From NCBI GenBank assembly GCA_021234155.1, contig JAJEKV010000057.1, positions 126,001 to 190,000 of the forward strand: a DNA stretch of 64,000 nucleotides. The letters run 5' to 3'. The translations under genes were made by a program, and so were the position numbers. Under the pieces are notes generated by a model. That model was not told where the DNA came from and made no database searches. It saw nothing but the letters and a program-made list of their open reading frames with translations. Each line of letters starts with the position of its first letter. Position 1 is the first letter of the stretch. Source of the stretch: Isoetes taiwanensis. Lineage: Eukaryota > Streptophyta > Lycopodiopsida > Isoetales > Isoetaceae. This document shows, one piece after another, positions 54,490 to 64,000 of this stretch.

Positions 54490-54835
54490 CAAAGAAGAAG
54501 ACATATTTGGTTATGAAAGAGAAGACAAAAACAAGAGGATTGATGAGGTGTCAAAAGGAAGGCCAAGATCGCGGACAAGTGGATGGTCAAGATTTGTTCA
54601 AAAACTTTTAAATATCTTGAGGGACAAAGATCCCAAAAGGAAAAGAGGCAAAGCATCGAAAAAGAAGTTGTGCTTTAGGTGCTTCCCCAGTAAGTACGTA
54701 ACACAATAACCGCCCATCTCGCCATGCAAAAGATTAAGGCGTAACTTGCAGACTGGGAATCACCGACCGAAGGTGATGATGAAGATGACGACCAGTAGGA
54801 AGGCCAAGATTTTATAGAAGGTGAGTGCAAGATCT
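54490..54835 (+). pseudogene. gag 3' remnant
   Basis: AAGAAGTTGTGCTTTAGGTG (encoding KKLCFRCF) and the stretch encoding WESPTEGDDED repeat the end of the gag at 51,240-51,387, with the zinc-knuckle middle damaged. It is preceded by a segment starting GAAGACATATTTGGTTATG that recurs at 55,346-55,450. This shows that gag-end plus repeat block was duplicated as a unit. Confidence 0.7.
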
Positions 54836-54861
54836 GTGCAGCTATTGAGTCAGGTGATGTT

Positions 54862-55335
54862 GAATTCAAAGAGATTCTATAAAGATTCCTTAGATACTCT
54901 AAGATTTCATCAACATTTTCTTAGATTCCCTTAGATTTTATGAAGATTCCTTTAGATCCCCAGTGATTTTAAGAGATTCCCTTTAGGCTTGTAAATATTT
55001 TTCTAGATTCTCTTACATTTTATAAGATTTTCTTACATTCTATTAGATTCTTCTGGATTCCTTTACATTCTGGAACTTTTTAGAACATTCTAAGACTTTC
55101 AATATATTCTAGAACTTTCTGGAAGTATTTCCCTAGATTTTCTTACATTCTTGTAGATTCCCCTACATTCTAGAACATTCTAAAACTTATTAGAACAATT
55201 TGGAACTTTTTGGAAGAATTTTCTTAGATCCCCCAGATTCTCTTATGTTCTAGAACTTTCTAGAAGATTCTACAACTTTCTAGAGCCATTCAAAACATTC
55301 CAAAACTTTCTTGAACTAGCTAGAATGTTATAGTC
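54862..55335. repeat. AGATTC/TTCTAGAA repeat block gamma
   Basis: Third version, close to block alpha, with an HSE-like array at about 55,247-55,290 (one G-to-C change). It ends at AGCTAGAATG and joins the GAAGACATATTTGG segment. Confidence 0.7.
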
Positions 55336-55449
55336 TATTTTCAAGAAGACATATTTGGTTATGAAAGAGAAGACAAAAACAAGAGGATTGATGAGGTGTC
55401 AAAAAGGAAGGCCAAGATCGTGACAAGTGGATGGCCAAGATTTGTTCAA

Positions 55450-55900
55450 AAACTTTTAAGTATCTTGAGGGGACTTGTTCTCCTCCTCTTGGGCTCTAGA
55501 ATCTCACATGGAGCAAGGGTAGTGACAGCCCTGGGAAGATGGTGTCGGCGACCTCTTATAAGCATTGGTGTCAGCATTGTATTATCTTATTTTCTTGAAT
55601 AAAGTGGTGCACTTATTTTCCACATTTTTTTCTTTTTTACATTTCTGCATTTTTTCTTTTCTTTTTCTATTCTACTCTATTCTTTTTTATTCTCCCAAAA
55701 AAAAAAAGAAAAATCATCCATTTTCTTGGTTCTTTTGCCTTGAGTAGCAGCACCTACTTATCTCATCCTTGACTTTTGAAGGTAGAATGCATGCGGATTG
55801 GGGAATCTGGCATCACACCCGTTACGGTATATTCATAGTCTTGATAATGTCTCTCTAGCCACATAGGATGATATGAAATGAAGACTTTGAGAAAGTGAAA
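55450..55900. other. Non-coding stretch with T-rich and A-rich runs
   Basis: Contains a T/C-rich stretch (55,615-55,700) followed by an A run. No supported ORF or element boundary. Confidence 0.4.
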
Positions 55901-55939
55901 AGTTTAGAGAAACAATAATTATACTAAGAGCCTAGAATG

Positions 55940-56670
55940 TAGTGTCAGACATAGGGTTAGATATAGAGTCAATAATAGCATCAAGCATAGAGTCGGTAGT
56001 AGAGTCATAATTAGAACCAAACGTAATGTCGTGTCATATAGGGTTGGATATAGAGTCAATAGTATTCTAAACGTGGTGCACCCCGACTACCACAAATGGG
56101 TTGCTTGGATTCGGTCGATCAGATGACTGACTCACTGTATGAGATACTCGGGGCTCAAACCTACCAAAATAACTCAATGTCCTAATAAGACTACTTTAAC
56201 CAATGTACTCAATGAGCTAATGTAATTATTTTTATCTTGAATCTATGTTTTTATAACAACCCATTCAATTGTTTTAGGATATATGGTCTATAGTTTCGTG
56301 AATTATTATTTATACATCCATATGAAATCCTCCCCGAACCCCCGCTATTTTGCTACATATAGAGTCGTTAGTAGAGTCGTAATTAGAACCAAAGGTAGTG
56401 TCAAACATATAGTCATTATAGAGTCGAATAGAGGTCAACATTAAAGTCGATTATAGAGTCAAGCCTAGCGCTAGATTCAAAGACCCACAAAGAGCGCCAC
56501 ATATAGCATCAATTCTAAGCTCATAATTAGAGTCGATGGCATTTATGCTTGAACCCGATGCTAATACATTTGATTCAGTAGTGCATCGCCTTGTGTCAAC
56601 TATAGCATCAATTATGGCATTCGTTTGGTTAACTGATATAGCGCCATCCATAGACTCGCACATAGTGCCG
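55940..56670. repeat. Degenerate TAGAGTC word repeat, interrupted
   Basis: ATAGAGTCRATAGT and GTAGAGTCRTAATTAGAACC units recur about every 14-17 bp in 55,940-56,060 and 56,350-56,670. The piece between (56,070-56,345) lacks the motif and looks like an insertion, but I found no clear ends. Confidence 0.6.
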
Positions 56671-56689
56671 TAATTAGTACAAAGGAATT

Positions 56690-57838
56690 ATTTGATAATA
56701 ATCAAGCTGTTATTAACTACGTAACACTATTTTCACCTCAAAAAGTACCAAAACAATCCATCCGACGCTATGGTCGACATACTCCTTTTCTCTTGTAGTG
56801 TAGAAAAAGATTTGTACTTGTGCTATGGTGCGTGGGATCCAAGAATCTTGTTGTGTTGGAAAATTGTGTGTCATATGCTACGACAAAGAAGTTTGTGCTA
56901 TATCTAGCTAGTGGATCCCCGCCGACAAACACCGGCTTCTAAGCATATAGGGTCAAAGCAAATTTTGAGGATGACTTTGAATCTTGAGCATGCAATGCCT
57001 AGTGATGTATATCACAAAAATGGTTCCTCGCAAGAAACGATATTTTATAATGATTTTTTTGCAATAGTTTGATATGATCTAAGTCTTGTATTTAGTTCTA
57101 TGTATAAAGTATATATTTATAGAGCGATCCATAATTTTTACTCATTCAACATTTTTGTCCTAATGGCAATGTTGTGTATGTATTTTTCTTTGTATATTTT
57201 TGTTCCGTATGGGCATGCAGCATCAAGCAACTCTTTTTATGGTTGTTTCGTAAAAACGTAATCCCAAACATGGTCTATAGAGGTTGTCGTCTCGCGATCC
57301 ATAACATGATCCGTGCCGATCCTCGTGATCTTGTTCTATGAAAGACTAAGAGGCGCCTACCGATTTGCGGTGTCGGGTAAGATTTACCATTGTTTTCTCG
57401 ATTATTCAAATTTCTTCATGTAAACTAGTGTCATTACATGTATAAAAAACAGCTTGTTCTCGGCTTTTTGGGGGCTTGTTTGCCAAAGCAAGGTCATGGG
57501 CATCTCCCTTTTATGAGGTTTTACAAATATGAGTTGGGGAGTTCGTGAGGTGGGCGCTAATACATTTTGTACTACTTAGTTTTGCATGGACCGCTTTGAA
57601 AGAAAACCCCGCGGGCATTGGCGCTGGGATAAATCCAAATGTACGTATTTATTTTTTGTGATCTTGATCCGACTAACAATTGAATTTCCATTGTCTCAAA
57701 ATGGCGCTTACTCGCTCCAATGAGTACAAAGTGGACCTTTACCTGATGTGCATATTTTCTAGGAGCTATGTTTGGTAAGTGGGCACCTAGCTTGATAAGA
57801 CTAGCTCAGATTGATAATATTAAATATTTCTCCCTTTA
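56690..57838. other. Intergenic stretch, nothing supported
   Basis: No ORF with domain character and no clear terminal repeats. Confidence 0.4.
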
Positions 57839-59090
57839 TCTTATATTATAAAGTTTTAGCTGATGTCTTGAATCAAACCCCAATTTAGATAGTTGAGATC
57901 GCCTGATTGCATTCTGGCCGAGATTTATCGCGACAACTTCTCACCACCGTGATTGGCCATGCTCCGATCTCCTAAGAGGAAAGGGAAAATGGCAGAAAAA
58001 AAGGGCAAAAGTGAGAGGCAAAAGGCACGGTAAAAGGGAAAGACGAGAAGGGAAAAGGAAAGGGAAAAGAGCACCTAAAAAAGGAAAAAGAAAAAGAAAG
58101 GGAGAAAAAGGAAGGAAAAAAGGACACTATGAAAAGGAAAAGGGGGAAAGGGTGAGGACAGAATAAGGGAAAAGAAAAGGGGAAGGGAGGAAAAGGAAGA
58201 AAAATAGGGCAACGAGAAAAAGGTGAAGACGGAAAGGGTGATGGAAGGGAAAAAGGGGAAGATAAGAATGATGGAGAGAAGGAAAAAAGGGCATGGAAAA
58301 TAGAAAGGGGAAGGAAAAAGGAAAAGGAGGCAAAAAAGGGAAAAGGGCATGAGGAAAAGGGAGAGGGAAATGAGAGAGGAAGGAGAAAGTGGCACGAGAA
58401 GAGGAAAAGGGTGAGGAAAGGAAAAAAAGAAAGGGAAAAAGAGATGGAAAAAGAGAAAAGGAAAAAGCAAAAAGCAAAAAGAGAACAAAAAACATGGAAT
58501 AGGAAAAGAGGAAAAGGGAAAAGGGGAAGAGGGTGGGAAAAGGAGGAAAAAGGGCATGTGAAAAAGGTGGAAAAAATGGAATGGAAAAAGGTGTGGGAAA
58601 ATGGAAAGGAAAAGAGAGAAGGAAAAAAAGGGTGGAAGAGAAGGAAAGAAAAGGAAAGAGGAAAAGGGCATGGAAAAAGAGAAAAGGATGAAAAAAAGAA
58701 GGAAAAGGAAAAAGGAAATGGGAGGCGAAAGGGGAAAGGGGAAAGAAAAAAGAACACGAGGAATAAGGAGGGAAATGGAAAATGGAAAAAGGGCATGAAG
58801 GGTGAGGAAAGGGTAAAAATAAAGGGAAAAAGAGCATAGGAAAGGGAAAGAAAAAGAAAAAAGGGGAAGAGGGTAGGGAAAGGCGAAGAAAAGGCAAGGG
58901 AAAAGTGGAAAAGAGAATGGAAAAAATACATGGAAAAGGAAAAGGAAAGGGAAAGGGAAAGGGAAAAGAAACGGAAGGGGGAAGGAAAGAGAAAAGGGCA
59001 CGGGAAAAGGGAAAGGGTGGGGAAATGATAAAAAACAAGGAAAGGGAAAAGAAAAGGAGGCGGAAAGGGGGGAAGGAAAGGAAAAGGTGT
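57839..59090 (+). mobile_element. Helitron H3, 5' part only
   Basis: Starts TCTTATATTATAAAGTTTTA after an A. The first 130 bp match the 5' ends of H2 and H2n (AATCAAACCC, TTTAGATAGTTGA, GTGATTGGCCATGCT). A purine tract runs from 57,972 to 59,087, then unrelated sequence follows with no hairpin or CTRR end. It is therefore 3'-truncated, or its end has diverged. Confidence 0.75.
57972..59087 (+). repeat. Homopurine tract of Helitron H3 (about 1.1 kb)
   Basis: A/G on the plus strand, closely alignable with 44,950-46,080 of H2, including shared GGAAAAGGGCATG units. Long minus-strand frames are artefacts. Confidence 0.9.
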
Positions 59091-59845
59091 CAGCCAAGAC
59101 CTTAGGGTTGCCTCCATGGCCCGAGGGTGAAGTTGCTTAATCATCATGTTTTCACAATCAATCAAAAAATTGCTACTCCAAAATAATAGAATACTTGATA
59201 TCATGACTTTATGAGAAACTAATTTGACATCGCGGCCCCTACAATCTTGAATGCCATTGTAGCCTCCAAGCAGCAAAAGAAACTAGTCCGCCACAAGATG
59301 TACCGCCTTCGTGGTCTTGAATAAGACAACAGTTTATCCCCTGGGGTCTCACCTAGACATATGGGGGATACCACATCTACGCGCAGGGGTCCAGAGAAAA
59401 CCCCAGATAATGACTTTTTTTTTTGAGGTGGAAAACCCCTACATACGTAAATAGGAAAAGCCGCCCAAGCCCCTTCCTTCCGTAGATGTACTTTCTGACT
59501 ATCCTAATTTTTACATACCCCACCCGATCTTTGTACTTGAGTTTGTGCTTGTGCACCCTACCCCATGTAATGTAATCCCCAACCGGGATGACTTTATCAC
59601 ATCCACACACCCAAACTATAGAAAATTTTACGATAAAAGAAGTTCTAAGAGTTTTTTAAAAGGCTTTTTTTTTTATTTTTTATAGTTTCCTAGAAATGAG
59701 GGCGATTTTTTCTTGGCGATCAAGCTTAATAATATCAAAGTAATGAACGAATATTTTAAAACCATATTACCAAAAGATAGATTTACTTTGGCATTAGCTA
59801 TCCACATGAGAGCATGTAAACTAAAATATAAAAGTTATTAACAAA
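59091..59845. other. Spacer between Helitrons H3 and H4
   Basis: A minus-strand ORF of 77 aa (59,610-59,377; VGDYITWGRVHKHKLKYKDR, RKYIYGRKGLGRLFLFTYVG) has protein-like composition but no family I recognise. It may be an exon or an element relic. Confidence 0.35.
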
Positions 59846-61741
59846 CTAGTAATGGTACTCCAAATTTTGCCGGGCATAAATTAGAACCTTTAATTTCTTT
59901 TTTTTTTATTCTCCTTTTTTTCTAACCCCTGCTTCTCCCTCCCTTTGCCTTCCCTTTCCCCTTCCCTTTTTTTTTTTTCTTTCTCTTTTTCATCGCCTTT
60001 TTCCTTCCTTTTTATCTTTCCCCGCTCTTCCCATTTTTCCACTACCTTTTCCTTTCCTTTTTCCCTTCCTTCCTTTTCCTTTTCCTTTTCTCTTCCCGCT
60101 TCTCATGCATTTTTTTCGTTTTCTTTGCTTACCTTTTCATGTGCCATTTTCTTCCTTTTCCCACCCTCTTCCTCTTGATCACGTGTCTCTTTTCCCATCT
60201 CTTTTTCCCATTTCTCTCCTCTTTTTCCTCATGCTCTTTTTGTTTTCCTTCTTCCCTTTTTCATACTTTCCCAATCCTTTTGCTTTATGATGTTCCTTTT
60301 TCCCTTTCCTTTTCTCTTTTCCCCTTCCTTTTTACATTTTCCCTTTCCTGCTCCCTTTCGCTTTCATATGCCTCTTTCCATTCCCTTTTCAACCTTTTTT
60401 ATGTAATTCTTTTTCCTTCTTTTCCCCATCTTCTTCCCCTTTTTCCCCTTTTCCACTTTCTCCTTTCTTGTTTTTTTTTTTCTTTTCCCTTTCCCATACT
60501 CTTTTTCCTTTTTTTTTTCTATTTCCTCCACCCTTTTCTCTTCCCCTTTTTCTCGTGGGCTTTTTTTCTCCTCTTTTCCTATTCCTTTGCTCCCTACCCT
60601 TTGTCTATTCTAATTTCCCACCTTTTTCCTCATTTTTCCATCCTTTCCTCTCCTTTTTTTCTTTTGATGCTCTTTTTTTTGTTTTCCTTTTTCTTTTCTT
60701 CACCTCTTTTCTTTTCCCCCTTTTTTTCACGCCTCTTTCCTTTTTTCTTTTTTTCGCCCTTTTCCCAAGTTCTTTTTTTCCCTTTCCCCTGTCTTTCTTT
60801 TCCTTTTTACTTTTCTTTTTCCATAGACTTTGCAACCTTTTTCTTATTTTCCTTTACCTTTTTCTCCCTTTTCTCTCACCTTTTATTTCTTACTCCTTCT
60901 CATGTGCTCTTTTTCCGCTCCCTTTCCCCCTCGCTCTATTCTATTCCTTTTTTCTATTTTCTTTTATCTTTCCATTTTTCCTTTTTCTCCTTCTCTTCCT
61001 TTTTCCTCTTATCTTTCCTTTTATTCCTTTTCCTTTTTCCTTTTTCCCTTTTCCTTTTCCCTTTCATCGCTTTTTCCTTTTCCCTTCCCCTTCCCTTTTC
61101 CCTTTTCCCTTTCATCGCTTTTTTTTTTTCCCTCTTCCTCCTCCTTTTCCTTTCATCGCTTTTTCCTTTTCCTTTTTCCCTTTTTCCTTTTCCCTTTTCC
61201 CTTTTCCCCTTTTCATCGCTTTTTTCCTTTTTCTTTTTCCTTTCTTTCCCTTTTCCCCTTTTCATCATTTTTCCTTTTTCCCTTCCCCTTTTCCATGCTT
61301 CCCTTTTCCCTTTCATCAAGTTTTTCCCGGCCCCTTTTCCTTTCCCTTTTCCGCTTTTCCTCGTTTCCTTTTTCCATTTTCCTTTTCCTTTTTCTTTTTT
61401 TTTCCTTTTCCCCTTCCCCTCTTCCTTTTCCTTTTCCCTTTCATCGCTTTTTCCTTTTCCCTTTCATCGCTTTTTCCTTTTCCCTTCCCCTTTTCCGCTT
61501 CCCTTTTCCCCTTTCATCGCTTTTTCCTTTTCCCTTCCCCCCTTCCTCTTCCCTTTTCCTTTCCTCCCCTTTTTCCCTTTTCCTTTTCCTTTTCCTTTTC
61601 CTTTTCCTTTCATATTGAAGCCATAGTCAAGATGAAATTTTAGTTGAAGACACGCGACATCATCTCCACCATTGGTCAATCAAATCCTCGACCGTCCGAT
61701 TTAGGGTGCGGTCCATTACACAACATTATAATATAAGAAGA
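59846..61741 (-). mobile_element. Helitron H4 (about 1.9 kb)
   Basis: 3' end CTAG at 59,846-59,849 followed inward by the complement of CCATTA and half of a hairpin (TTGCCGGGC; the other arm is decayed). 5' end near 61,738-61,741, reading TCTTATATTATAATGTTGTG (or TCTTC...) on the minus strand, a subfamily match to H1. Flanks A and T hold if 61,741 is the end. It contains a purine tract on the element strand (pyrimidines on plus, 59,898-61,612). Confidence 0.8.
59898..61612 (-). repeat. Homopurine tract of Helitron H4 (pyrimidines on plus, about 1.7 kb)
   Basis: CTTTTTCC and CTTTTCCC units. Near the 5' side, CCTTTTCCCTTTCATCGCTTT recurs in register. Frames of up to 495 codons on the plus strand are compositional artefacts. 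Confidence 0.9.
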
Positions 61742-61964
61742 TAAGAGGTCTAGATTATCAAAGTAGATGCATCGCACTGTAGAAGCCATTGTATACAAAC
61801 AAGGCATGGCATGACAACATCCTTATTGCTACATTCCTCGAGATATACATTGTGCATTTTGTAGAAGCATTGGCAAAAGATACCCGTATATGAGAAAATG
61901 CAACAAAATAAAGTCACTTTTACACAATAAATCAATGCCATATGGTCAATTCAATTTGCATTAC

Positions 61965-62105
61965 CTCGTTACAAGCCTTCCCATCCTTTTTAGTTGTACG
62001 TGATACCTTATCCATCGCTGAAACTAGTGTAGGATACTCATTGAAGATCCGTTCAACCGGTAATACAAGGAGATCCAAAGACGGCTTATATTTTTTCAAC
62101 ATCTT
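61965..62105 (-). other. Exon-like segment of an unidentified gene
   Basis: On the minus strand KMLKKYKPSLDLLVLPVERI, then FNEYPTLVSAMDKVSRTTKK and DGKACNE, ending exactly at GAG followed by GTAATG, a normal splice donor. The text looks like real protein. I cannot name the family, and neighbouring exons were not found with confidence. Confidence 0.4.
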
Positions 62106-62109
62106 ATTA

Positions 62110-62985
62110 CCTTTAGTTCAACACGCAGAATCTCCTCACTGAGTCGCATAAGTAAATGGGTTACTTTTTTATTTATTACAGAGAAAAATCAGCTACTTGT
62201 CGGAGACTCTTATAAATAAATCTTTGAGCAATTCAAGTACTATTATGATCATTCAATGGACTCAAGAAACAAATCTTCGTAAGTGAAATTTAACCGCTAT
62301 TCATGTTTGAATCCAAACATATAAACCATTTATATTCCTTTGCATAATGTATGCTCGGGTCTGCTATCTCGGCCTATAGAGAATCTTAGCTAACACCGTT
62401 AACAAAGTAATCAAGCACATCTCCTTATTATCTCTTACCTTTGTTCATGTATGTCAATAGAGCTAGACGCCTCTCTTCTCATTCTTAACCATCCCTGTAA
62501 GATACAAAATGCATGGTTAGAACAAAGCATGTCATACAAAAGAAAAAAATTGAATGAAGGTTCTTGAAATAAAGAAGCATTGTGTGATTTCTCGAAAGTA
62601 AACTAGAAAAGCTTGTTGCTAAATAATTACAAAGGGCATATTTATCACATATGCGCTTTGTACAAAATGTATAATTTTTTTTTGATATAAAAGAAAGAAC
62701 ATGGAGATGTAAAAAGTGCTTACAAAGAAATATATAACTAGCACAACCACGTGATCCTTTTCTTGATCAAACAAAGTTTCGAAAAAGTAGTGGATCTATA
62801 TGATGATCTTAGAGTCGAAAGCAAAGTCGTGAGAAGTTCGTGAGGTAAGATTTTGAAGTAATATCTTCCTCAAGATAGACATACAAAATTGCTTACGTAA
62901 ATTATGCTCATGGGTACAAATTGGGTTCTTCATAAGCATGTGCTTTTTGAGCAAAACCACCTTTGCCATGCAAAATTGGTCTGAA
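62110..62985. other. Intergenic stretch, nothing supported
   Basis: AT-rich, short ORFs only. Confidence 0.4.
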
Positions 62986-62986
62986 T

Positions 62987-63520
62987 CTAACATAGATTGC
63001 ATGGCTTTCCTTCAGTTCTAGCTTGCAATTTATCATTATAGACCCCAAAAAGTTGGTGGCGATGTTGGACTAAAATGTTCTCAAATTTTAAGTTTTGACT
63101 GTCACAGAAACATGCAAGAAGGCAAATACAATGTTTTCGCTTTAGTAAAATCTCATCATCGCCAGAGAACCAATAGTGTCTTCTCACTTCAAAGAAACAC
63201 AGAAAAATAAATGCTTCCTGTAACTTATAGACAGAGCAAAATGAGAGAAAATGGTAAATGAGAAAAATACAAACCTTCTCAAAACCTTCAGAGGGATCAA
63301 ATAAGCCATTTGGAAATCGCTGAGCTTGTCAGAAATGCATAAAGAAGGTAAAGTAAGAAACCCGTGACTCAAACTACATATCTCCAAAGAAAATATTAGT
63401 GCATATCGCCATATGACATCAAAGCCGGAATGAAGAAAGAAATGCTCAAAAAACGTACCATGGAGCAGGCAGCTAAAAGGGCAAGCATCTCTTGATGGTC
63501 TAGAAGCTCTCTACACTGAC
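62987..63520 (-). other. Possible spliced-gene fragment on the minus strand
   Basis: A short segment reading CRELLDHQEMLALLAACSM ends at ATG followed by GTACGT (donor) near 63,458 and is preceded by a CAG. Lower down ICSLSHGFLTLPSLCISDKL (about 63,380-63,290) and a 66-aa frame (63,187-62,987) follow in the same sense. This may be three exons of one gene, but the joining phases are not established and no domain is recognised. Confidence 0.3.
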
Positions 63521-64000
63521 CTGGTAAGAAAAAAGCGAAGCTCCAGATACCCTAAACTTTTTGAAAGAACCGCATGTCCGCAAAACCAACAAAAAATGAA
63601 ATCGATGCGCCTTTGCCCCCTAAAATGGATTAATATGCACCAAAGAATAGCTTGTAGTTCCCACCGCTGATTTTTTCCCTGGGTTTGCTTCCATTCTCGA
63701 TGGCTTCTTTGCTCTTCAAAGCATTAGGAGTTGGAGTAGGCCCTAACATAGATGCTAATGGATCGGACCTTCCCGCCTAACTCCCCTCTCTCACCACCTA
63801 CGGGAAATGGTGGTCGACCGTGATGAGGCAAAGCCCCGCCTACCTTCGACGCCTCACATTCAAAAACCCCTACCCAAATACGCCTTATCATACGGGTTTC
63901 AATGGTGAAACCCCCCAAGGCTTATGCCCCTAAAAGAAACAAGTGTTTGAGCTTCTCAAATACATGTGCCTATTCAAGCCGTAACTTGAATTTCCGAACA
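63521..64000. other. Right edge, nothing supported
   Basis: A 64-aa minus frame at 63,918-63,724 has no recognisable domain. No element ends found. Confidence 0.35.

Noticed and set aside
57972-59276. Minus-strand ORFs up to 434 codons and Lys/Glu/Arg-rich plus-strand ORFs
   Set aside because: Homopurine tract of Helitron H3; low-complexity artefacts on both strands.
59945-61643. Plus-strand ORFs up to 495 codons
   Set aside because: Pyrimidine strand of the Helitron H4 tract; several frames open at once.

Overview
The window looks like heterochromatic nuclear DNA of a land plant. The pointers are an L1-type LINE with a zf-RVT zinc-binding C-terminus, a Ty3/gypsy LTR retrotransposon, Helitrons with plant-type TC...CTAG ends, hAT-like and Mutator-like miniature elements, AACCCTAAA telo-box motifs and GT-AG introns. 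I see no bacterial genes, operons or CRISPR. A seed-free lineage such as a fern or lycophyte is possible, but the sequence does not settle it. No intact single-copy host gene is evident; almost everything is a repeat or a relic of one.

Bases 385 to about 30,797 form a head-to-tail tandem array of a compound unit of about 8.4 kb (copies start at 385, 8,796, 20,204 and 28,342). Each unit holds, left to right: the 3' part of a dead LINE (minus strand); an AT-rich stretch; a zone rich in AAATGG/CCATTT words; a foldback inverted repeat built from AAATGGCGCC motifs around A/T runs; a telo-box; a minus-strand ORF of about 225 aa with a helix-turn-helix-like segment (called E here); a plus-strand ORF of about 330 aa of unknown function (called F); and the start of a retroelement gag, which is cut off and joined to the next LINE fragment. 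Copy 2 carries a 4,155-bp Helitron and a deletion. Copy 4 has a 3.1-kb deletion at a 7-bp microhomology.

Copy 4 is split by a 12,572-bp Ty3/gypsy-like element (30,798-43,369, target duplication CGCTC). That element carries a hAT-like MITE in its 5' LTR and a Mutator-like MITE in its integrase. Copy 4 then resumes, is interrupted again by a 5,117-bp Helitron (44,797-49,913) that itself contains an inverted second Helitron, and continues at 49,914 into a longer gag with a CCHC zinc knuckle (to 51,387). This shows that F and gag come from one retroelement.

From 51.4 to 55.4 kb there are three related blocks of degenerate AGATTC/TTCTAGAA repeats. Their ends are arrays of phased nTTCnnGAAn pentamers like heat-shock elements, and tRNA-like A/B-box modules follow two of them. 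The rest (55.4-64 kb) holds a degenerate TAGAGTC word repeat, a truncated Helitron, another complete minus-strand Helitron, and a few spliced-exon-like fragments. Four of the five Helitrons carry a 1.1-1.7 kb homopurine/homopyrimidine tract about 120-145 bp inside the 5' end, always with the purines on the element's own 5'-to-3' strand. The fifth instead carries four in-phase exons of a captured histidine-phosphatase gene. Many differences between array copies, and between the two LTRs, fall at CAG/CTG sites. That suggests CHG-methylation-linked sequencing error, mutation, or both, so frameshifts should be read with caution.
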